A stretch of DNA of 44,744 bases from Leptospira sp. (GTDB lineage: Bacteria; Spirochaetota; Leptospiria; Leptospirales; Leptospiraceae): the NCBI GenBank assembly GCA_020831715.1, contig JAFIGA010000056.1, forward strand, positions 1 to 44,744, in the 5' to 3' direction. A program made the position numbers and the translations under genes. Shown here piece by piece: positions 23,825-34,504 of this stretch (position 1 is the first letter of the stretch; every line of letters begins with the position of its first letter). The notes beneath the pieces were generated by a model. It was not told where the DNA came from, searched no databases, and saw only the letters and a program-made list of their open reading frames with translations.

Positions 23825-26062
23825 ATGATAAAACAAATTAAGAATTACCTCCATTGGTTGCATTTGCAATGGCCTGCCGGGTTGGTGGAAAAATTACCCC
23901 TTCATGAAGAAGGAAAGACCAATATCGCGGGAGTTTGGTTATCCGGTGATTTAACGGGAATACCACTCCTGAAGTATTCGGTAGATTCCGGAAAAAAAGC
24001 CATAGATTCCATCTCATCCTATCTGAATCAAGTCCAAGATTCTTCAATCTCTAAAGAAACATATGATCTTATCATTCTCGGTGCGGGAGTATCTGGATTA
24101 TCTGCCGCCTTGGAAGCGGAATCGAAGGGACTGAACTATAAAATATTTGAATCGAATAGACCATTTTATACAATTCATGATTTCCCCAAAGGGAAACCTA
24201 TATTTTTATATCCTAAGGAATATCAGGTTGAATCGAAGTTAGCCTTGGCAGGAGATACAAAAGAAGAGCTCTTGGGTAATTTAGTAAATGGAAATGAGAT
24301 TCAATCCATCATTAAGAATAAAGTTCATTTTAAGACAGTATCAAATTTTCGCGCATCCAACAAAATTTTTGAAATATTGGATGAGTCTGGAAAAACAATC
24401 GCTTCTTCAAAAACTGTATTGATAGCCATCGGAAAATCCGGTGACTTCCGGAAAATGGGAATCCCCGGAGAAGATTTGCCAAAGGTCTTCAATCGTCTTC
24501 ATGATCCTAAGGAATATGCGGATAAAAGAGTTGCCGTAGTCGGCGGGGGGGATTCTGCGTTGGAGTCTGCTATTGCACTCACAAAGAGCAATGCAAAAGT
24601 TTCATTGATTCATAGAGGGGATAGTTTTGCGAAAGCAAAATGGGAGAATATAAATGAATGGGAAGAGATGGTTGCTGCAAACCAAGCAGAGTTCTATCCT
24701 AATTCGCAAGTTAGGGAAATTAAAGAGAATTCTATCTCAATAGAAAGCAAAGACGGAAGATCTCAAGTTTTAAAAAATGATATAGTATTTTCTATGATAG
24801 GTCGGAATCCCCCTCTTGGTTTTTTTCGAAAATCAGGGATCGCTATACAAGGTGAGTGGTCTGTTTCCAGGTTTGCAACATTGGCTGCTGTTGTATTATT
24901 TTGTGTGGGACTATATCATTGGAAGATGGATGGATCTTGGTTTTCGGAGTTGTTCAAGTCCAATGGTCTATTTCCATTTTCACTGGAAAGTTGGCGTGCG
25001 GGATTCCATCCCCAACAAGGTATACTTTATATTCTTGCCACAAATTTAGTTAGTCCATCTTTTTACTACACTCTAGTCTATACTTCTTTGATAGGAATCT
25101 TTGGAATTCGCCGTGTCGTTAAGAGACCGACTCCCTATATAAAAAGGCAGACTCTCACCTTATTTTTGTTTCAGTTTTTTCCATTATTTGTGATTCCATT
25201 TTTCATGCTTCCTATGATGGGTCATTGGGGAGTATGGGATAGTGGAATAGGTTCTTGGATTGGAAATGAATTCTTCCCTAAGGTGGATTATGGTTTAGGC
25301 CGTGAGTATTGGCGAGCATTCGGACTGATATTGGCTTGGCCCCTATTTATTTGGAATGTCTTCTCAGGAGGACCGATGTGGGGCTGGCTTGCTGTCAGTT
25401 TCATTCAGACCTTCGTTATCATACCGATCATAGTTTGGCGATGGGGTAAGGGTGCCTACTGTGGTTGGGTATGTAGTTGTGGTGCCCTAGCTGAAACCTT
25501 GGGTGACGATCATCGAAAAAAAATGCCTCATGGTCCGGGTTGGAACAAACTGAACATATTGGGTCAGGTCATCTTACTTCTTGCATTTATTCTTTTGATT
25601 GCTCGAATAGGATCTTGGTTTCTTCCCGGAGTGGTTGCTATGCCCTTGAATTATTTTTTCAATGCGCTCCTCTCCGGTTGGTTTCCGTTGAGCTATTATT
25701 ATATCGTAGATGTATGGCTTGCCGGAATTTTGGGGGTTGGATTGTATTTTCACTTCTCCGGGAGAACTTGGTGTAGGTTTGCCTGTCCTTTAGCGGCACT
25801 CATGCATATCTATGCGAGATTTACCGAGTTTAGAATCTTCAGTGACAAAAAGAAATGTATCTCTTGTAATGTTTGTACGTCAGTATGTCATCAGGGAATA
25901 GATATTATGAGTTTTGCAAACAAGGGTCTCCCTATGGAAGACCCGGAGTGTGTTCGTTGTTCTGCATGTGTTGTGAACTGCCCTACGGATGTGTTGAGTT
26001 TCGGTAGGTTGGAAAAAGATGGGCAGATTGTTCTGGATCGGGTATCGGCTAGATTGGGTTAG
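23825..26062 (+). CDS. flavin reductase fused to NapH-like membrane polyferredoxin
   Basis: 745 residues. Residues 1-340 resemble a thioredoxin-reductase-like FAD/NAD(P)H enzyme: FAD site GAGVSGLSAA (86-95), NAD(P)H site VGGGDSALES (239-248) and SMIGRNPP (323-330). The segment AGVWLSGDLTGIPLLK (35-50), which by pattern corresponds to the C-terminal GD motif of such enzymes, lies at the N-terminus, suggesting circular permutation. Residues 345-660 have several membrane helices and the NapH/CcoG-type cysteines C546xxxC550xC552 (CGWVCSCGA) and C650xxxC654P. Two 4Fe-4S motifs follow: C678-C681-C684-C688 and C709-C712-C715-C719P. It probably moves electrons between NAD(P)H, flavin, iron-sulfur centres and a membrane partner; the direction is unknown. 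It is translationally coupled to the hybrid kinase. Confidence 0.88.
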   Translation: MIKQIKNYLHWLHLQWPAGLVEKLPLHEEGKTNIAGVWLSGDLTGIPLLKYSVDSGKKAIDSISSYLNQVQDSSISKETYDLIILGAGVSGLSAALEAESKGLNYKIFESNRPFYTIHDFPKGKPIFLYPKEYQVESKLALAGDTKEELLGNLVNGNEIQSIIKNKVHFKTVSNFRASNKIFEILDESGKTIASSKTVLIAIGKSGDFRKMGIPGEDLPKVFNRLHDPKEYADKRVAVVGGGDSALESAIALTKSNAKVSLIHRGDSFAKAKWENINEWEEMVAANQAEFYPNSQVREIKENSISIESKDGRSQVLKNDIVFSMIGRNPPLGFFRKSGIAIQGEWSVSRFATLAAVVLFCVGLYHWKMDGSWFSELFKSNGLFPFSLESWRAGFHPQQGILYILATNLVSPSFYYTLVYTSLIGIFGIRRVVKRPTPYIKRQTLTLFLFQFFPLFVIPFFMLPMMGHWGVWDSGIGSWIGNEFFPKVDYGLGREYWRAFGLILAWPLFIWNVFSGGPMWGWLAVSFIQTFVIIPIIVWRWGKGAYCGWVCSCGALAETLGDDHRKKMPHGPGWNKLNILGQVILLLAFILLIARIGSWFLPGVVAMPLNYFFNALLSGWFPLSYYYIVDVWLAGILGVGLYFHFSGRTWCRFACPLAALMHIYARFTEFRIFSDKKKCISCNVCTSVCHQGIDIMSFANKGLPMEDPECVRCSACVVNCPTDVLSFGRLEKDGQIVLDRVSARLG

Positions 26063-26074
26063 AGTCTAACCCAA
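26054..26074. terminator. convergent-gene hairpin overlapping both stop codons
   Basis: TTGGGTTAG (26054-26062) pairs perfectly with CTAACCCAA (26066-26074) around a 3-base loop. The left arm contains the stop of the reductase-polyferredoxin gene and the right arm the stop of gltX. It may act as a bidirectional terminator, although no T-run follows on either side. Confidence 0.45.
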
Positions 26075-27592
26075 AGATTCCATTCTCTTTATCAGTTTTT
26101 CTGTACCCAACAATTCGAATAGCACCGGCAATTCAAGTCCATGCAACTTTCCGGTGGTAGCGACTCGGATTGGCATGAATAGAGTCTTTCCTTTCTCGCC
26201 GGTTGTCTTACCCACTTCTCCCATTGCATTCTTGAATTCCTCGGAAGTTTTCGGCTTGGCTTCTTCCAAAATCTTTTTAAATGAAGAAATTACTTGAGGA
26301 CCATTACCATCATGAGCCATAGCCTTGGCTTCTTCATTTTCATATTGAAGTTCATTTTGGAAAAATTCTTCAATGTAACCCGGAGCTTGGGACAATCTGT
26401 CTAGATAAACTCGAATAGAATCCAATATAGATTGAAGAGTCTCATTCTTGGGATCTTTGATCTCGTTCGGTATCTTGGGATTGTCTTGGATAAAAGGAAT
26501 GATGAGTTTAGTTAAATCCTCAATAGGTGATTCTCTAATATAGCGATTGGATATCCAATTCAACTTGGACTTGGGGTTTAGATATTCAGCGAGTTCGTTA
26601 GTTGTTAGTTTCACGAAGTCAACGGCTTCTTTTTCTTCGGGCTTGAGCTTCTTGAAGACATCGAACATTGCCGGGGATTTCCCGCACCTTGCAATATCGA
26701 AAATTTTATCCAATTCACCGGGAAGGTATTCTCTCCCATCCGCAGGAGTCCAACCAAGAAGTGCCATATAGTTAACCAGAGCTTCAGATTGATAACCTAA
26801 ATCGCGAAAGGCGAGAATAGAAGTGGCTCCTGCTCTTTTGGATAATTTCTTTCCATCACTTCCTACAATTTCCGAAACATGAGCCCAATTAGGAATAGGA
26901 AAACCAAATGCCTCTCCGATCAAAACCTGTCTTGGAGTATTGGAAAGATGTCCCACCCCTCGAATGATATGAGTGATTTTCATGAGAAAATCATCAATCA
27001 CAACAGCATAGTTATACGAAGGAAACCCATCACTCTTAACAATAATAAAGTCACCTATTAATTTGGTGTCGAATTTAACTTTGCCTTGGATCTCATCTTC
27101 AATGATGAGTTCTTTTGCCGGAGTTCGAAATCGAATGGCATAAGGGATGCCGGCATCCAGTTTTTCTTGGATTTCTTTCTCTGTGAGATTGGCGTACATT
27201 CCGTCATAGATATAGGGTATGCCCATAGCTTCGGATTGTTTTTTCTTGGCTTCCAACTCTTCCTGAGTCGCAAAACAACGATAAGCTTTATTTTCAGCCA
27301 ATAATTGATCTGTGTATTTTTTGTATATATCCAATCTCTCCGACTGTGTATAGGGACCGTAATCTCCACCCACTCCAGGCCCTTCATCCCAATTCATTCC
27401 CAGCCATTTCATGGACTCTAAGATAATTTTAAAAGAATCTTCAGTAGATCTCTCTTGATCTGTATCTTCTACTCGAAGGATGAAATCTCCACCTTTTGCC
27501 TTAGCATAAAGATAGTTAAATAAAGCGGTTCTTGCTCCTCCGACATGGAGGAAACCTGTGGGGGATGGGGCAAATCTTGTACGTACTTTCAT
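26066..27592 (-). CDS. gltX: glutamyl-tRNA synthetase
   Basis: 508 residues, in the normal range for bacterial GltX. It charges tRNA-Glu with glutamate in the cytoplasm. The class I HIGH-type motif is [18 protein letters not shown] (H16-V-G-G19) and the KMSKS-type motif is GKKLSKRAG. Other family blocks are [33 protein letters not shown] and [15 protein letters not shown]. Whether it is discriminating or also charges tRNA-Gln cannot be settled by eye. The start lies 2 bp after the stop of the upstream lipoprotein gene, so the two are probably cotranscribed. It converges with the reductase-polyferredoxin gene with a 3-bp gap. Confidence 0.95.
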   Translation of the reverse strand: MKVRTRFAPSPTGFLHVGGARTALFNYLYAKAKGGDFILRVEDTDQERSTEDSFKIILESMKWLGMNWDEGPGVGGDYGPYTQSERLDIYKKYTDQLLAENKAYRCFATQEELEAKKKQSEAMGIPYIYDGMYANLTEKEIQEKLDAGIPYAIRFRTPAKELIIEDEIQGKVKFDTKLIGDFIIVKSDGFPSYNYAVVIDDFLMKITHIIRGVGHLSNTPRQVLIGEAFGFPIPNWAHVSEIVGSDGKKLSKRAGATSILAFRDLGYQSEALVNYMALLGWTPADGREYLPGELDKIFDIARCGKSPAMFDVFKKLKPEEKEAVDFVKLTTNELAEYLNPKSKLNWISNRYIRESPIEDLTKLIIPFIQDNPKIPNEIKDPKNETLQSILDSIRVYLDRLSQAPGYIEEFFQNELQYENEEAKAMAHDGNGPQVISSFKKILEEAKPKTSEEFKNAMGEVGKTTGEKGKTLFMPIRVATTGKLHGLELPVLFELLGTEKLIKRMESLG

Positions 27593-27594
27593 GA

Positions 27595-28371
27595 TTATTG
27601 GTTGTATCTAATGGTGAGTTGACCGTCTACAAAATACAGACTGGCATTCTCGCCCTCAAAGACCAGATTGGAGGAATCAGGTTTTTTTTCAATACTAAGT
27701 TTCTCGTAACGATTCAAGTTGTAATCATAATAGAGAGAAGCAGAAATATTATTGTTCGATTTAAATTCAGTGATCGGGTGGAAGAAATCCAAACTACCGG
27801 GTTTGTGTTTCCAAACCAATGAACCAATGTCAAAATTTTCCGCCTCTTCAGAGAGCCAAAGCCCGTCTTTGATTGTTTCCCATTTTTCTGACCTTTTGAT
27901 ATTGGTTCTTGTATAAGCGGATTTATTAAAATTATTCCATGCCGAGTCAAGGCTAGCGCCTTCTCCTGCACGAATTCTTTCTGTTGTGTATAAAACTTCA
28001 AATCCCGTAGGTCCCGGGTTGCCCACCATCTGACCGGTTATGATTTTTGTTTCGATTCGATAAGAGGGATAGGCTCCTTCCGGAAAATGCTTTTCTATAG
28101 CAATCCGAAACTCCGGATTGTATTTAATAATTGTGATCTCAGTTTTATCCACTCTACTATCTTGAGAAGTTTGGCGGATATTCATGAAAATTTTGAAAAT
28201 AGATTCCTCGGAATAGAACTGTGGATTGAAGTCCCTAAAGCTGGGAGAAGTGTAGTAGCTGGCTAGGGTATTGCCTCTCGAAATGGATTTTTGACGAAAA
28301 AAATCAAGGGGAGAACAGTTGATTGAAATGGAAAAAATAAAGACTATTAGCCCTGTAGATGCAATTTTCAT
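27595..28371 (-). CDS. lipoprotein of unknown function upstream of gltX
   Basis: 258 residues. A short signal peptide ([16 protein letters not shown]) ends in the lipobox SINC with Cys19. The mature part appears beta-rich ([61 protein letters not shown]) without a domain I recognise. It is 2 bp upstream of gltX, an arrangement that suggests shared transcription rather than shared function. No strong ribosome site is visible. Divergent from the topoisomerase A gene, with a perfect 7-bp inverted repeat at 28382-28398 in between. Confidence 0.75.
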   Translation of the reverse strand: MKIASTGLIVFIFSISINCSPLDFFRQKSISRGNTLASYYTSPSFRDFNPQFYSEESIFKIFMNIRQTSQDSRVDKTEITIIKYNPEFRIAIEKHFPEGAYPSYRIETKIITGQMVGNPGPTGFEVLYTTERIRAGEGASLDSAWNNFNKSAYTRTNIKRSEKWETIKDGLWLSEEAENFDIGSLVWKHKPGSLDFFHPITEFKSNNNISASLYYDYNLNRYEKLSIEKKPDSSNLVFEGENASLYFVDGQLTIRYNQ

Positions 28372-28381
28372 GATTTTTACA

Positions 28382-28398
28382 AGACATCTCAGATGTCT
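28382..28398. promoter_or_regulatory. short inverted repeat in a divergent promoter region
   Basis: AGACATC-TCA-GATGTCT is a perfect 7-bp inverted repeat just upstream of the lipoprotein-gltX pair and 68 bp from the topoisomerase A gene. A TTGACA at 28426-28431 could be a -35 for the plus-strand gene, but no good -10 follows. It is a candidate operator only. Confidence 0.3.
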
Positions 28399-28465
28399 AT
28401 CGCCATTATGAGAGAAGAAAAATGATTGACAAGACTTTTACGTATTCTTTTCTGACCCCAAGGTC

Positions 28466-29857
28466 ATGAAGAATAAAAATTCAAGCTCAACTCCACGCGA
28501 TAATTTTCCAACAAGAACATTTGAAGACCAAGTCCACGATGACCAGAGGAAATACTCTCGTTATGTGTGTGATTCGCGTGCCATACCACAAGAAATAGAT
28601 GGGTTGAAGCCCGTTCAGAGAAGAATTTTATGGGCTATGTGGAATAGCGATGCAAGAAATCGCTACACTAAGACAGTAAAAGTTGCAGGTCTTGCAATGG
28701 GTTACCATCCTCATGGTGATAAATCCATCCAAGATGCATTGTCTCAAATGGCTCAGAATTTCACATTTGCCAATAACGTCCCTCTTGTATCCGGAGAAGG
28801 AACTTTCGGTGACGTGTTGGATCCATCAGCAATTGCAAGCCCTCGTTATACGGAAGTAAAATTGAGTGATTTCGTAAAAGATTTGGGATTTTTTGAATCA
28901 TTGCCGGACATAGATTACGTAAAAAATTATGATGAAACAGAAGAAGAGCCAATACATTTTGTAGGGAAAGTTCCTGTAGTTCTTCTTAATAATATACAAG
29001 GTATAGCAACAGGATTTCGTTGTTTCATACCGGCTCATAAGTTGTCGGATATTATTGATTCTCAAATCGCTTATTTAAAAACGGGTAAACCCAAGAAGTT
29101 AACTCCTTGGTACAAAGATTATAAAGGCGAGATTAAGTTGTACACAAACGACAACGGATCTCAGATCATGACTACTACTTTCGCATTTACGAGAGAGGAA
29201 GGAACGATCTATCTAACCGGTGCCCCAATGAATTGGAATAGAGAGAAAGTTGTAACCCTATTGGATGATATTCTGGAACGAAAAGATAGTTGGTTGAAAG
29301 AATATGTAGATTATTCGTCACAGACCTTTCGTATAGAATTGGTTCCCAAGAAGGGAGAAGAGCCCAATGATGCTCAGATCATGGAACTACTTTCAAAAGA
29401 AAACAATGAAACACTTGCATACAATGTCATTACTCATGAAGGAAAACTCCGCAATCATTCGCCTGAAGAAATTATAAAAAGGTTTTGTGACTTTCGTAAG
29501 ACGCATTTGATCAGAAGATTTAAGCGACTTGCCGGATTGGAGAAAGAAAAAATCGAGAGAAATTCCGAACTTATCCGATTCATCAAGGAAAGATGGAATG
29601 AGAAAGTAACCGGAATTAAGTCCAAGAAAGAATTCGAAGAAAAACTACAAAAAGCAAAATTCGTTTACTACGAATGGCTTACAACTATACCGGTGTACAG
29701 AATGACCTTGGACGAAGTTGAAAAATGCGAAGAGGCAATTGTGGAAGCTAAGACAAAATACACAGAATACACCTCCCTTGCTAAAGAAGATAAAAAACTA
29801 ACAGCATTTATGAATGTAGAATTAGAGGAGCTTAAGAAGAAATGGGATCCGCAGTAA
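28466..29857 (+). CDS. type IIA topoisomerase A subunit, compact (ParC/GyrA-like, no C-terminal beta-pinwheel)
   Basis: 463 residues, about half the length of GyrA or ParC. The DNA breakage-reunion core is present: [60 protein letters not shown] with catalytic Tyr128 preceded by Arg127, and [12 protein letters not shown]. The conserved ASPRY context is that of eukaryotic topoisomerase II (AASPRY), while YTE after it is bacterial (RYTE). A coiled-coil arm is visible near 355-455 ([27 protein letters not shown]), but the C-terminal wrapping domain is absent, so negative supercoiling of the gyrase type is unlikely. It overlaps the B subunit gene by 16 bp. The ribosome site is poor. I leave the symbol empty because parC would overstate the match. 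Confidence 0.85.
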   Translation: MKNKNSSSTPRDNFPTRTFEDQVHDDQRKYSRYVCDSRAIPQEIDGLKPVQRRILWAMWNSDARNRYTKTVKVAGLAMGYHPHGDKSIQDALSQMAQNFTFANNVPLVSGEGTFGDVLDPSAIASPRYTEVKLSDFVKDLGFFESLPDIDYVKNYDETEEEPIHFVGKVPVVLLNNIQGIATGFRCFIPAHKLSDIIDSQIAYLKTGKPKKLTPWYKDYKGEIKLYTNDNGSQIMTTTFAFTREEGTIYLTGAPMNWNREKVVTLLDDILERKDSWLKEYVDYSSQTFRIELVPKKGEEPNDAQIMELLSKENNETLAYNVITHEGKLRNHSPEEIIKRFCDFRKTHLIRRFKRLAGLEKEKIERNSELIRFIKERWNEKVTGIKSKKEFEEKLQKAKFVYYEWLTTIPVYRMTLDEVEKCEEAIVEAKTKYTEYTSLAKEDKKLTAFMNVELEELKKKWDPQ

Positions 29858-31974
29858 AGAAAAAGGCTACTCCAACATCTGAGCGTAATTTTAAAAAATT
29901 ATCCAATGTAGAACATGTTCGTATGAGAACAGGAATGTGGTTGGGTCAGAATTCGCTTTCTGATTTTCAGCAACATTTTTTTCGTAAAAACAAAGACGGA
30001 ATATATGAGATATTTCATGAAGAAATTCAAGATATTCCTGCAAAAATAAAATGCTTGGATGAAGCATGTATGAATGCAGTTGATGAATATCGAAAAAATC
30101 TTTATGATAAAACGGTTCCCGAAAAAGAAAAGATGAATAAGTTGATAGTTGCACTATCAACCGATCGAAAGCGTATTACTATAACTGATAATGGTCGTGG
30201 GATTCCTGCCGACAATGCCGAAGGAGTTTATCTTCATTTAATGTACGGTGAGAACTTCGATGACAAAGTAAAAGAAGACCATGTCGCCGGTCAGAATGGT
30301 GTTGGTATATCATTGGTAAGAATGGTATCCACCTTCTTTCGTGTGAAGACTGTCAACAAAGGAACTCTATACAGAAAGCAATTTACATTAACAGAAGAAA
30401 TTAAAAAAGCTATACGAGCTTTTAAATTCTCCAAGGATGAGATAGAAAGAATCTATTTGTATTTTGATGAACATGGTCATTTTAATGAGGCGCCTTTATT
30501 AACTCCGGATCAATTATCCAAACTAAAACCTATGATGGAAAAAAGTAACCTCATAGAAACCAGACAAAAGACCAAACCGGAAGAGCATGGAACTACAGTC
30601 GAATTCGAATTGGATCCTCAGTATTTTAATGGTCTCGATGTTAGTTTTAATGTAGATTTGGTTAGACAATACTTGCAAGATATTGCCATGACCAATCCGG
30701 GATTGGAAGTACAATTTCATACCAAGCAAGCCAAAGAAAAGTTTAAATTTAAGAAAGGCTTGGATGAGATATTTACTCAGTCCGAACTTGTCTATTACAA
30801 AATGGATTATTCAGATAAGAATGCGGCTTCACAGATAACCATGGATAATTTTATTGTAGTTGGTCAGAATAAAACTCTAAGTTGGGTGAACTCTATTCAT
30901 GCACCGCTAGGTGGATCAGCGATTGAGTATTTGGAAAATAGAATCTGTGATGAAGTTCGAAAAAAGAGCGCCATTCTATCACTGGAGAAAAAACTCAAGA
31001 CGCAATGTACAAGAAATGATGTTAGAAATTGTTTCCATATGTATACGAACCTACGAATCTTAAATCCCAGATTTAAATCCCAAGACAAGTCCTATCTCAT
31101 CAATGATCTAAATGAAGATATGAGAAATGCAGTGGATAAGCATTTGGATAAAATGCTGAAGAAAACCGGATTGATCGAAGAAATCAAGCTTCAGATGGAA
31201 AAAAGAACCCAGATGAAAGCTCTGGAAGATGCTCAGAAAGGTCTTCGTAAAGCGACCCGAACCAACATTCCCAAGTTGATTCCACCTACAGGTAAACCAA
31301 CCGATGAAGGTCGAATTCTATTTGTAGCGGAAGGGGATTCAGCAATCGCGGGTCTTCGTCCGGCAAGAAATCCTAAATACCATGGTCTATTTCCTCTCAG
31401 GGGGAAACCTCTGAATTGTAAGGGGATGAGTCTAGCTAAGGCACTTGCCAATGAAGAAATCAAGAACATTGTTGCCATACTCGGACTTCCTTTGAATGAA
31501 AAAGTGACTTCCTTGGATCAGCTCAATTACGATAAGGTTAGTATTATAACTGATGCGGATTTTGACGGTTATGCGATTCGGTCGCTCATGCTTTCATTTT
31601 TCTATGAGTATTGGCCAGAGCTTTTCGAGTTGGGATTGATTCATATTTCAGGTGCACCACTATTCGAGGTGGATGTTAAATCTAAAGACGGAAAGAAGGA
31701 AACTATCTTTTGCATCGATGACAGCGACTATGATAAATTGGTTGCCAAGGTAAAAAGAGAGGGCTCTGAGATTACCAGAAAAAAACGAAACAAAGGACTC
31801 GGAGAAACCGGACTTGCAGCAATGAAGTTTGCAGTGAATGAGTGTATGGTGAAGATTACTCTAACTACTCGAAAGAATGCCAAAGCCAAACAAGATCTTT
31901 GGTTTCATAAAGACCTTGCCGACAAAAGAAGAGAAGCTATATCTGAATATTCTATGAGTGTTATCGAAGACTAG
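29842..31974 (+). CDS. type IIA topoisomerase B subunit (ATPase-TOPRIM), T4/eukaryote-like signatures
   Basis: 710 residues. GHKL ATPase motifs: [10 protein letters not shown] (the usual RPGMYIG), catalytic E74 and N78 in [21 protein letters not shown], and [15 protein letters not shown], which resembles the eukaryotic G-R/K-N-G-x-G-A-K form more than bacterial LHGVG. The transducer domain follows. TOPRIM residues are E497 in VAEGDSA and D571-A-D573-F-D575-G. After [17 protein letters not shown] again resembles eukaryotic topoisomerase II (YGVFPLRGK). With the A subunit it should form an A2B2 enzyme that passes duplexes using ATP, probably for decatenation or relaxation. It starts inside the end of the A gene, so translation is likely coupled. 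The order A then B is the reverse of common parE-parC. Confidence 0.88.
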   Translation: MGSAVKKKATPTSERNFKKLSNVEHVRMRTGMWLGQNSLSDFQQHFFRKNKDGIYEIFHEEIQDIPAKIKCLDEACMNAVDEYRKNLYDKTVPEKEKMNKLIVALSTDRKRITITDNGRGIPADNAEGVYLHLMYGENFDDKVKEDHVAGQNGVGISLVRMVSTFFRVKTVNKGTLYRKQFTLTEEIKKAIRAFKFSKDEIERIYLYFDEHGHFNEAPLLTPDQLSKLKPMMEKSNLIETRQKTKPEEHGTTVEFELDPQYFNGLDVSFNVDLVRQYLQDIAMTNPGLEVQFHTKQAKEKFKFKKGLDEIFTQSELVYYKMDYSDKNAASQITMDNFIVVGQNKTLSWVNSIHAPLGGSAIEYLENRICDEVRKKSAILSLEKKLKTQCTRNDVRNCFHMYTNLRILNPRFKSQDKSYLINDLNEDMRNAVDKHLDKMLKKTGLIEEIKLQMEKRTQMKALEDAQKGLRKATRTNIPKLIPPTGKPTDEGRILFVAEGDSAIAGLRPARNPKYHGLFPLRGKPLNCKGMSLAKALANEEIKNIVAILGLPLNEKVTSLDQLNYDKVSIITDADFDGYAIRSLMLSFFYEYWPELFELGLIHISGAPLFEVDVKSKDGKKETIFCIDDSDYDKLVAKVKREGSEITRKKRNKGLGETGLAAMKFAVNECMVKITLTTRKNAKAKQDLWFHKDLADKRREAISEYSMSVIED

Positions 31975-33299
31975 GTTTCGTATTTTTTCGCATTTCGTTT
32001 ATGTGCCCAGAGGACGATCAGCATGAGAACTCCGACGGGCGCGGCAAATATAACATTCACTTGAATCATACCGGCTATCATTCCGAGGATTCCGCCTAGT
32101 ACTTGAATGACTACTAGGTTTCCACCCGTATTGTCGAGAATCATTTTCTCCAGGTCATCTGTATCCAGTTTCATCACCTGCTGTTCCACAAGTCGAGTAA
32201 CATTGATCTGGTGGATCATCTTACCGATATTGACTTTAACATATTCCTTTCCCTCTTCGGAATTCATAAATTCCATTAAACGCGTCTTAATCCAATTGAT
32301 CATTCGGAAGAAATATCGGTCGATCTCGTGCCAATTGTCTTCATCATCTAAATATGCCTGGAGTCTTTCAATCCCTTTGGGAAGTATATTCTGTCTGGCG
32401 TAGTCTGCAAGTTGGAGCAGCCATTCATCCAGCTTTTCCAAAATGGCTTCTTGTGTGTCAGGTGCATTGAGTTTTTCTTGGAAGCCATCCATAATCTGAT
32501 CCATCATATTCATGAATTGATCGGAGGTTTCGGGATCTTGGATGAACTTTTCCAAAAGGGTAGCAATTGCTTCGTCATTGAACGAAACTAATTTTTTAAC
32601 ACCCATACCAAAAGATCCAATTGCTTTTTTAGCCGAGAGATAACTTTCCAATCCATCATTGAGTGCAGTGGATAATCTTGGAATCTCTTCCATTATTATT
32701 ACTCTTACATTCTCGGCTAGCTTTTGTCGATTTTCCTGGCTTTTTATATATTCAAATATTCGAACTCTCAAGTAGTTCCAGATCTTCTTGACTTCTTCGG
32801 GACTCTGGGCAAAACTTTTAATCGCATCCTCAGACAAATCAAATAATTGAGTGATTATCTCCGGTCCTTTTTCTTTTAAAATTCCAACAATTTTGGAAGT
32901 AATCTTTCCTCGGATCTCATCATTTCTAATTGCCTCATCCACCTGAACGGCAAGTTTCTGGAGTCCTACTTCCACCAAATTTTTCTCGTAGATATAGCTC
33001 ATTAAAATTTCTGGGTGGAGCAATCTGTTCTGAATGGAATTTCCTAAGCTAACAGCAATTTTTTGCTTATTCTTGGGAACCAATCCTTCCCAGCCGAGAA
33101 CTTTTCCTTGTTTTGGTTGGAATAGCATTTTGATGGCAAGAAAGTTTGTAAAATACCCAACAACCCCTGCCATGGAGACCACAAAGAATGCATGGAGTAT
33201 GGGGTGCGGTTCCACTATATAGTAATCTACCGACCCCAATATGAGAGTGGCTACTACCAAAAATCTTCTATACCAATTGTCTATACTTGTTACTGTCAT
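31971..33299 (-). CDS. DUF445 family membrane protein
   Basis: 442 residues. Two hydrophobic helices near the N-terminus include the family signature [18 protein letters not shown] followed by [12 protein letters not shown] long helical, charged middle region follows (100-400), then a C-terminal pair of helices ([21 protein letters not shown]). DUF445 proteins (YheB/YjiN type) are widespread and of unknown function. The ATG overlaps the TGA of the upstream SDR gene (ATGA), making this the third gene of a tightly coupled rimI-SDR-DUF445 operon. The stop overlaps that of the topoisomerase B gene on the other strand by 4 bp. Confidence 0.85.
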   Translation of the reverse strand: MTVTSIDNWYRRFLVVATLILGSVDYYIVEPHPILHAFFVVSMAGVVGYFTNFLAIKMLFQPKQGKVLGWEGLVPKNKQKIAVSLGNSIQNRLLHPEILMSYIYEKNLVEVGLQKLAVQVDEAIRNDEIRGKITSKIVGILKEKGPEIITQLFDLSEDAIKSFAQSPEEVKKIWNYLRVRIFEYIKSQENRQKLAENVRVIIMEEIPRLSTALNDGLESYLSAKKAIGSFGMGVKKLVSFNDEAIATLLEKFIQDPETSDQFMNMMDQIMDGFQEKLNAPDTQEAILEKLDEWLLQLADYARQNILPKGIERLQAYLDDEDNWHEIDRYFFRMINWIKTRLMEFMNSEEGKEYVKVNIGKMIHQINVTRLVEQQVMKLDTDDLEKMILDNTGGNLVVIQVLGGILGMIAGMIQVNVIFAAPVGVLMLIVLWAHKRNAKKYET

Positions 33300-34066
33300 T
33301 GTTTCATTAATTTTCCGGCAAGTTTTCTACTGAAAAAATTCGGAACTATGTTCGTTAGTCCAATAGCTGTTTGGTTTACTCCACCGGGAATACAAACTGC
33401 ATGTTTCTTCTTTAGAGATTTTAAAGATTCCTTTACTACGGCAACAGAGTCCATCCATAGAAAATTCGGAAAATTGGATTTCTCTATTCCTGCTCTTTGG
33501 TGAAAATCCGAATGAGTCAAGCCGGGACAGAGAGATTGAACCACCACTCCATGAGAAATTGCCTCTTCATGTATGGATTCAGTGAAACTATTTACAAATG
33601 CCTTGGTTGCCGCATAGGTTGCGCTATAGGGTGCCGGAAGATAGGCGGCTAAAGAAGCAACATTGATGATTCCACCTGATTTCTTCTTTTTAAGATTGAT
33701 GAGTCCCGCATGGGTGAGCTCAACCAAACTGCTTACATTGAGTTGGATTTCTTTCAATTCTTCTTCAATGGGAATCTCTGCGAATTCTCCCACAGTTCCG
33801 AAGCCTGCATTATTGACCAATAAATCCAAATCCTTGTCATCTATTAATTTCTTGTAAAGTTTCTTGCAATCTTTATCTTTAGTTAGATCTAAAGAAAGTG
33901 CTTCTACGTTGATTCCGGAAACTTTAGATTCGATTTCCAACTTTAGATCATCCAAAGAGACCTGATTTCTGGCAATCAAAACCAGATCGTGGCTTTCTTT
34001 CAATTGGAGGGCGAATTCTTTTCCGATGCCGGAAGATGCACCTGTGATATATGCTTTTTTTCTCAT
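33296..34066 (-). CDS. short-chain dehydrogenase/reductase
   Basis: 256 residues from the ATG at 34066, which forms an ATGA overlap with the rimI stop; the longer frame would begin inside rimI. Classical SDR motifs: cofactor loop TGASSGIG (8-15), NNAGFG (85-90), catalytic Ser138 and Tyr151-x-x-x-Lys155 (YAATK), and PGLTHSDF after the active site. Arg33 in the IARN stretch at the end of the second strand favours NADP(H). Substrate unknown; this branch (DltE/YqjQ-like) includes acyl or ketone reductases. Middle gene of the rimI-SDR-DUF445 operon. Confidence 0.9.
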   Translation of the reverse strand: MRKKAYITGASSGIGKEFALQLKESHDLVLIARNQVSLDDLKLEIESKVSGINVEALSLDLTKDKDCKKLYKKLIDDKDLDLLVNNAGFGTVGEFAEIPIEEELKEIQLNVSSLVELTHAGLINLKKKKSGGIINVASLAAYLPAPYSATYAATKAFVNSFTESIHEEAISHGVVVQSLCPGLTHSDFHQRAGIEKSNFPNFLWMDSVAVVKESLKSLKKKHAVCIPGGVNQTAIGLTNIVPNFFSRKLAGKLMKQ

Positions 34067-34500
34067 ATGTAAAGTTGTTCCCATTTAAATATCATTGCGT
34101 CATTACCATCTTGGTAGTATCCCTTTCGTTTGTCCAGTAACTGGAACTTCCATTTTCTATAGAGTGCAATTGCCGCTGTGTTGGTGGAATTCACTTCCAA
34201 GAAAAATGTCAAATTCCCGTAATATTTTTGCAAAGATTCCATGATTTCATCGCCACGCCTCTGTCTTCGATACATTGGATCTACAGCTATTCTATAGATT
34301 TCCAAATCCCAAGGATTTACAGAATACAAACAGTATCCTATCAAATTTTGGTCGGAGTGCATCAATAGTGAAGGATGAGAGTTGAGGTGGCTAGTGAGGG
34401 AGAATTCCGACCAAGGATCATCAGGAAAGCAGAGCATTTCCAATCTTAACAATTCGTCCTTGTATTGGAGATCTCCCTTGTCTAAAAATATTATTGACAT
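34063..34500 (-). CDS. rimI: GNAT N-acetyltransferase, RimI-like
   Basis: 145 residues from the ATG at 34500, close to the 148 of E. coli RimI; the longer frame starts with TTG at 34566 and adds residues that do not fit the family. Motif A is YRIAVDPMYRRQRRGDEIM (acetyl-CoA pyrophosphate loop R/QxxGx), motif B FFLEVNSTNTAAIALYRKWKF. The N-terminal LEMLCFPDDPWSEFSL matches the RimI pattern of cysteine-phenylalanine followed by PWS. It would acetylate the N-terminus of ribosomal protein S18 or other proteins; the exact substrate is inferred. First gene of a coupled operon. No clear ribosome site. Confidence 0.82.
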   Translation of the reverse strand: MSIIFLDKGDLQYKDELLRLEMLCFPDDPWSEFSLTSHLNSHPSLLMHSDQNLIGYCLYSVNPWDLEIYRIAVDPMYRRQRRGDEIMESLQKYYGNLTFFLEVNSTNTAAIALYRKWKFQLLDKRKGYYQDGNDAMIFKWEQLYI

Positions 34501-34504
34501 TTTA

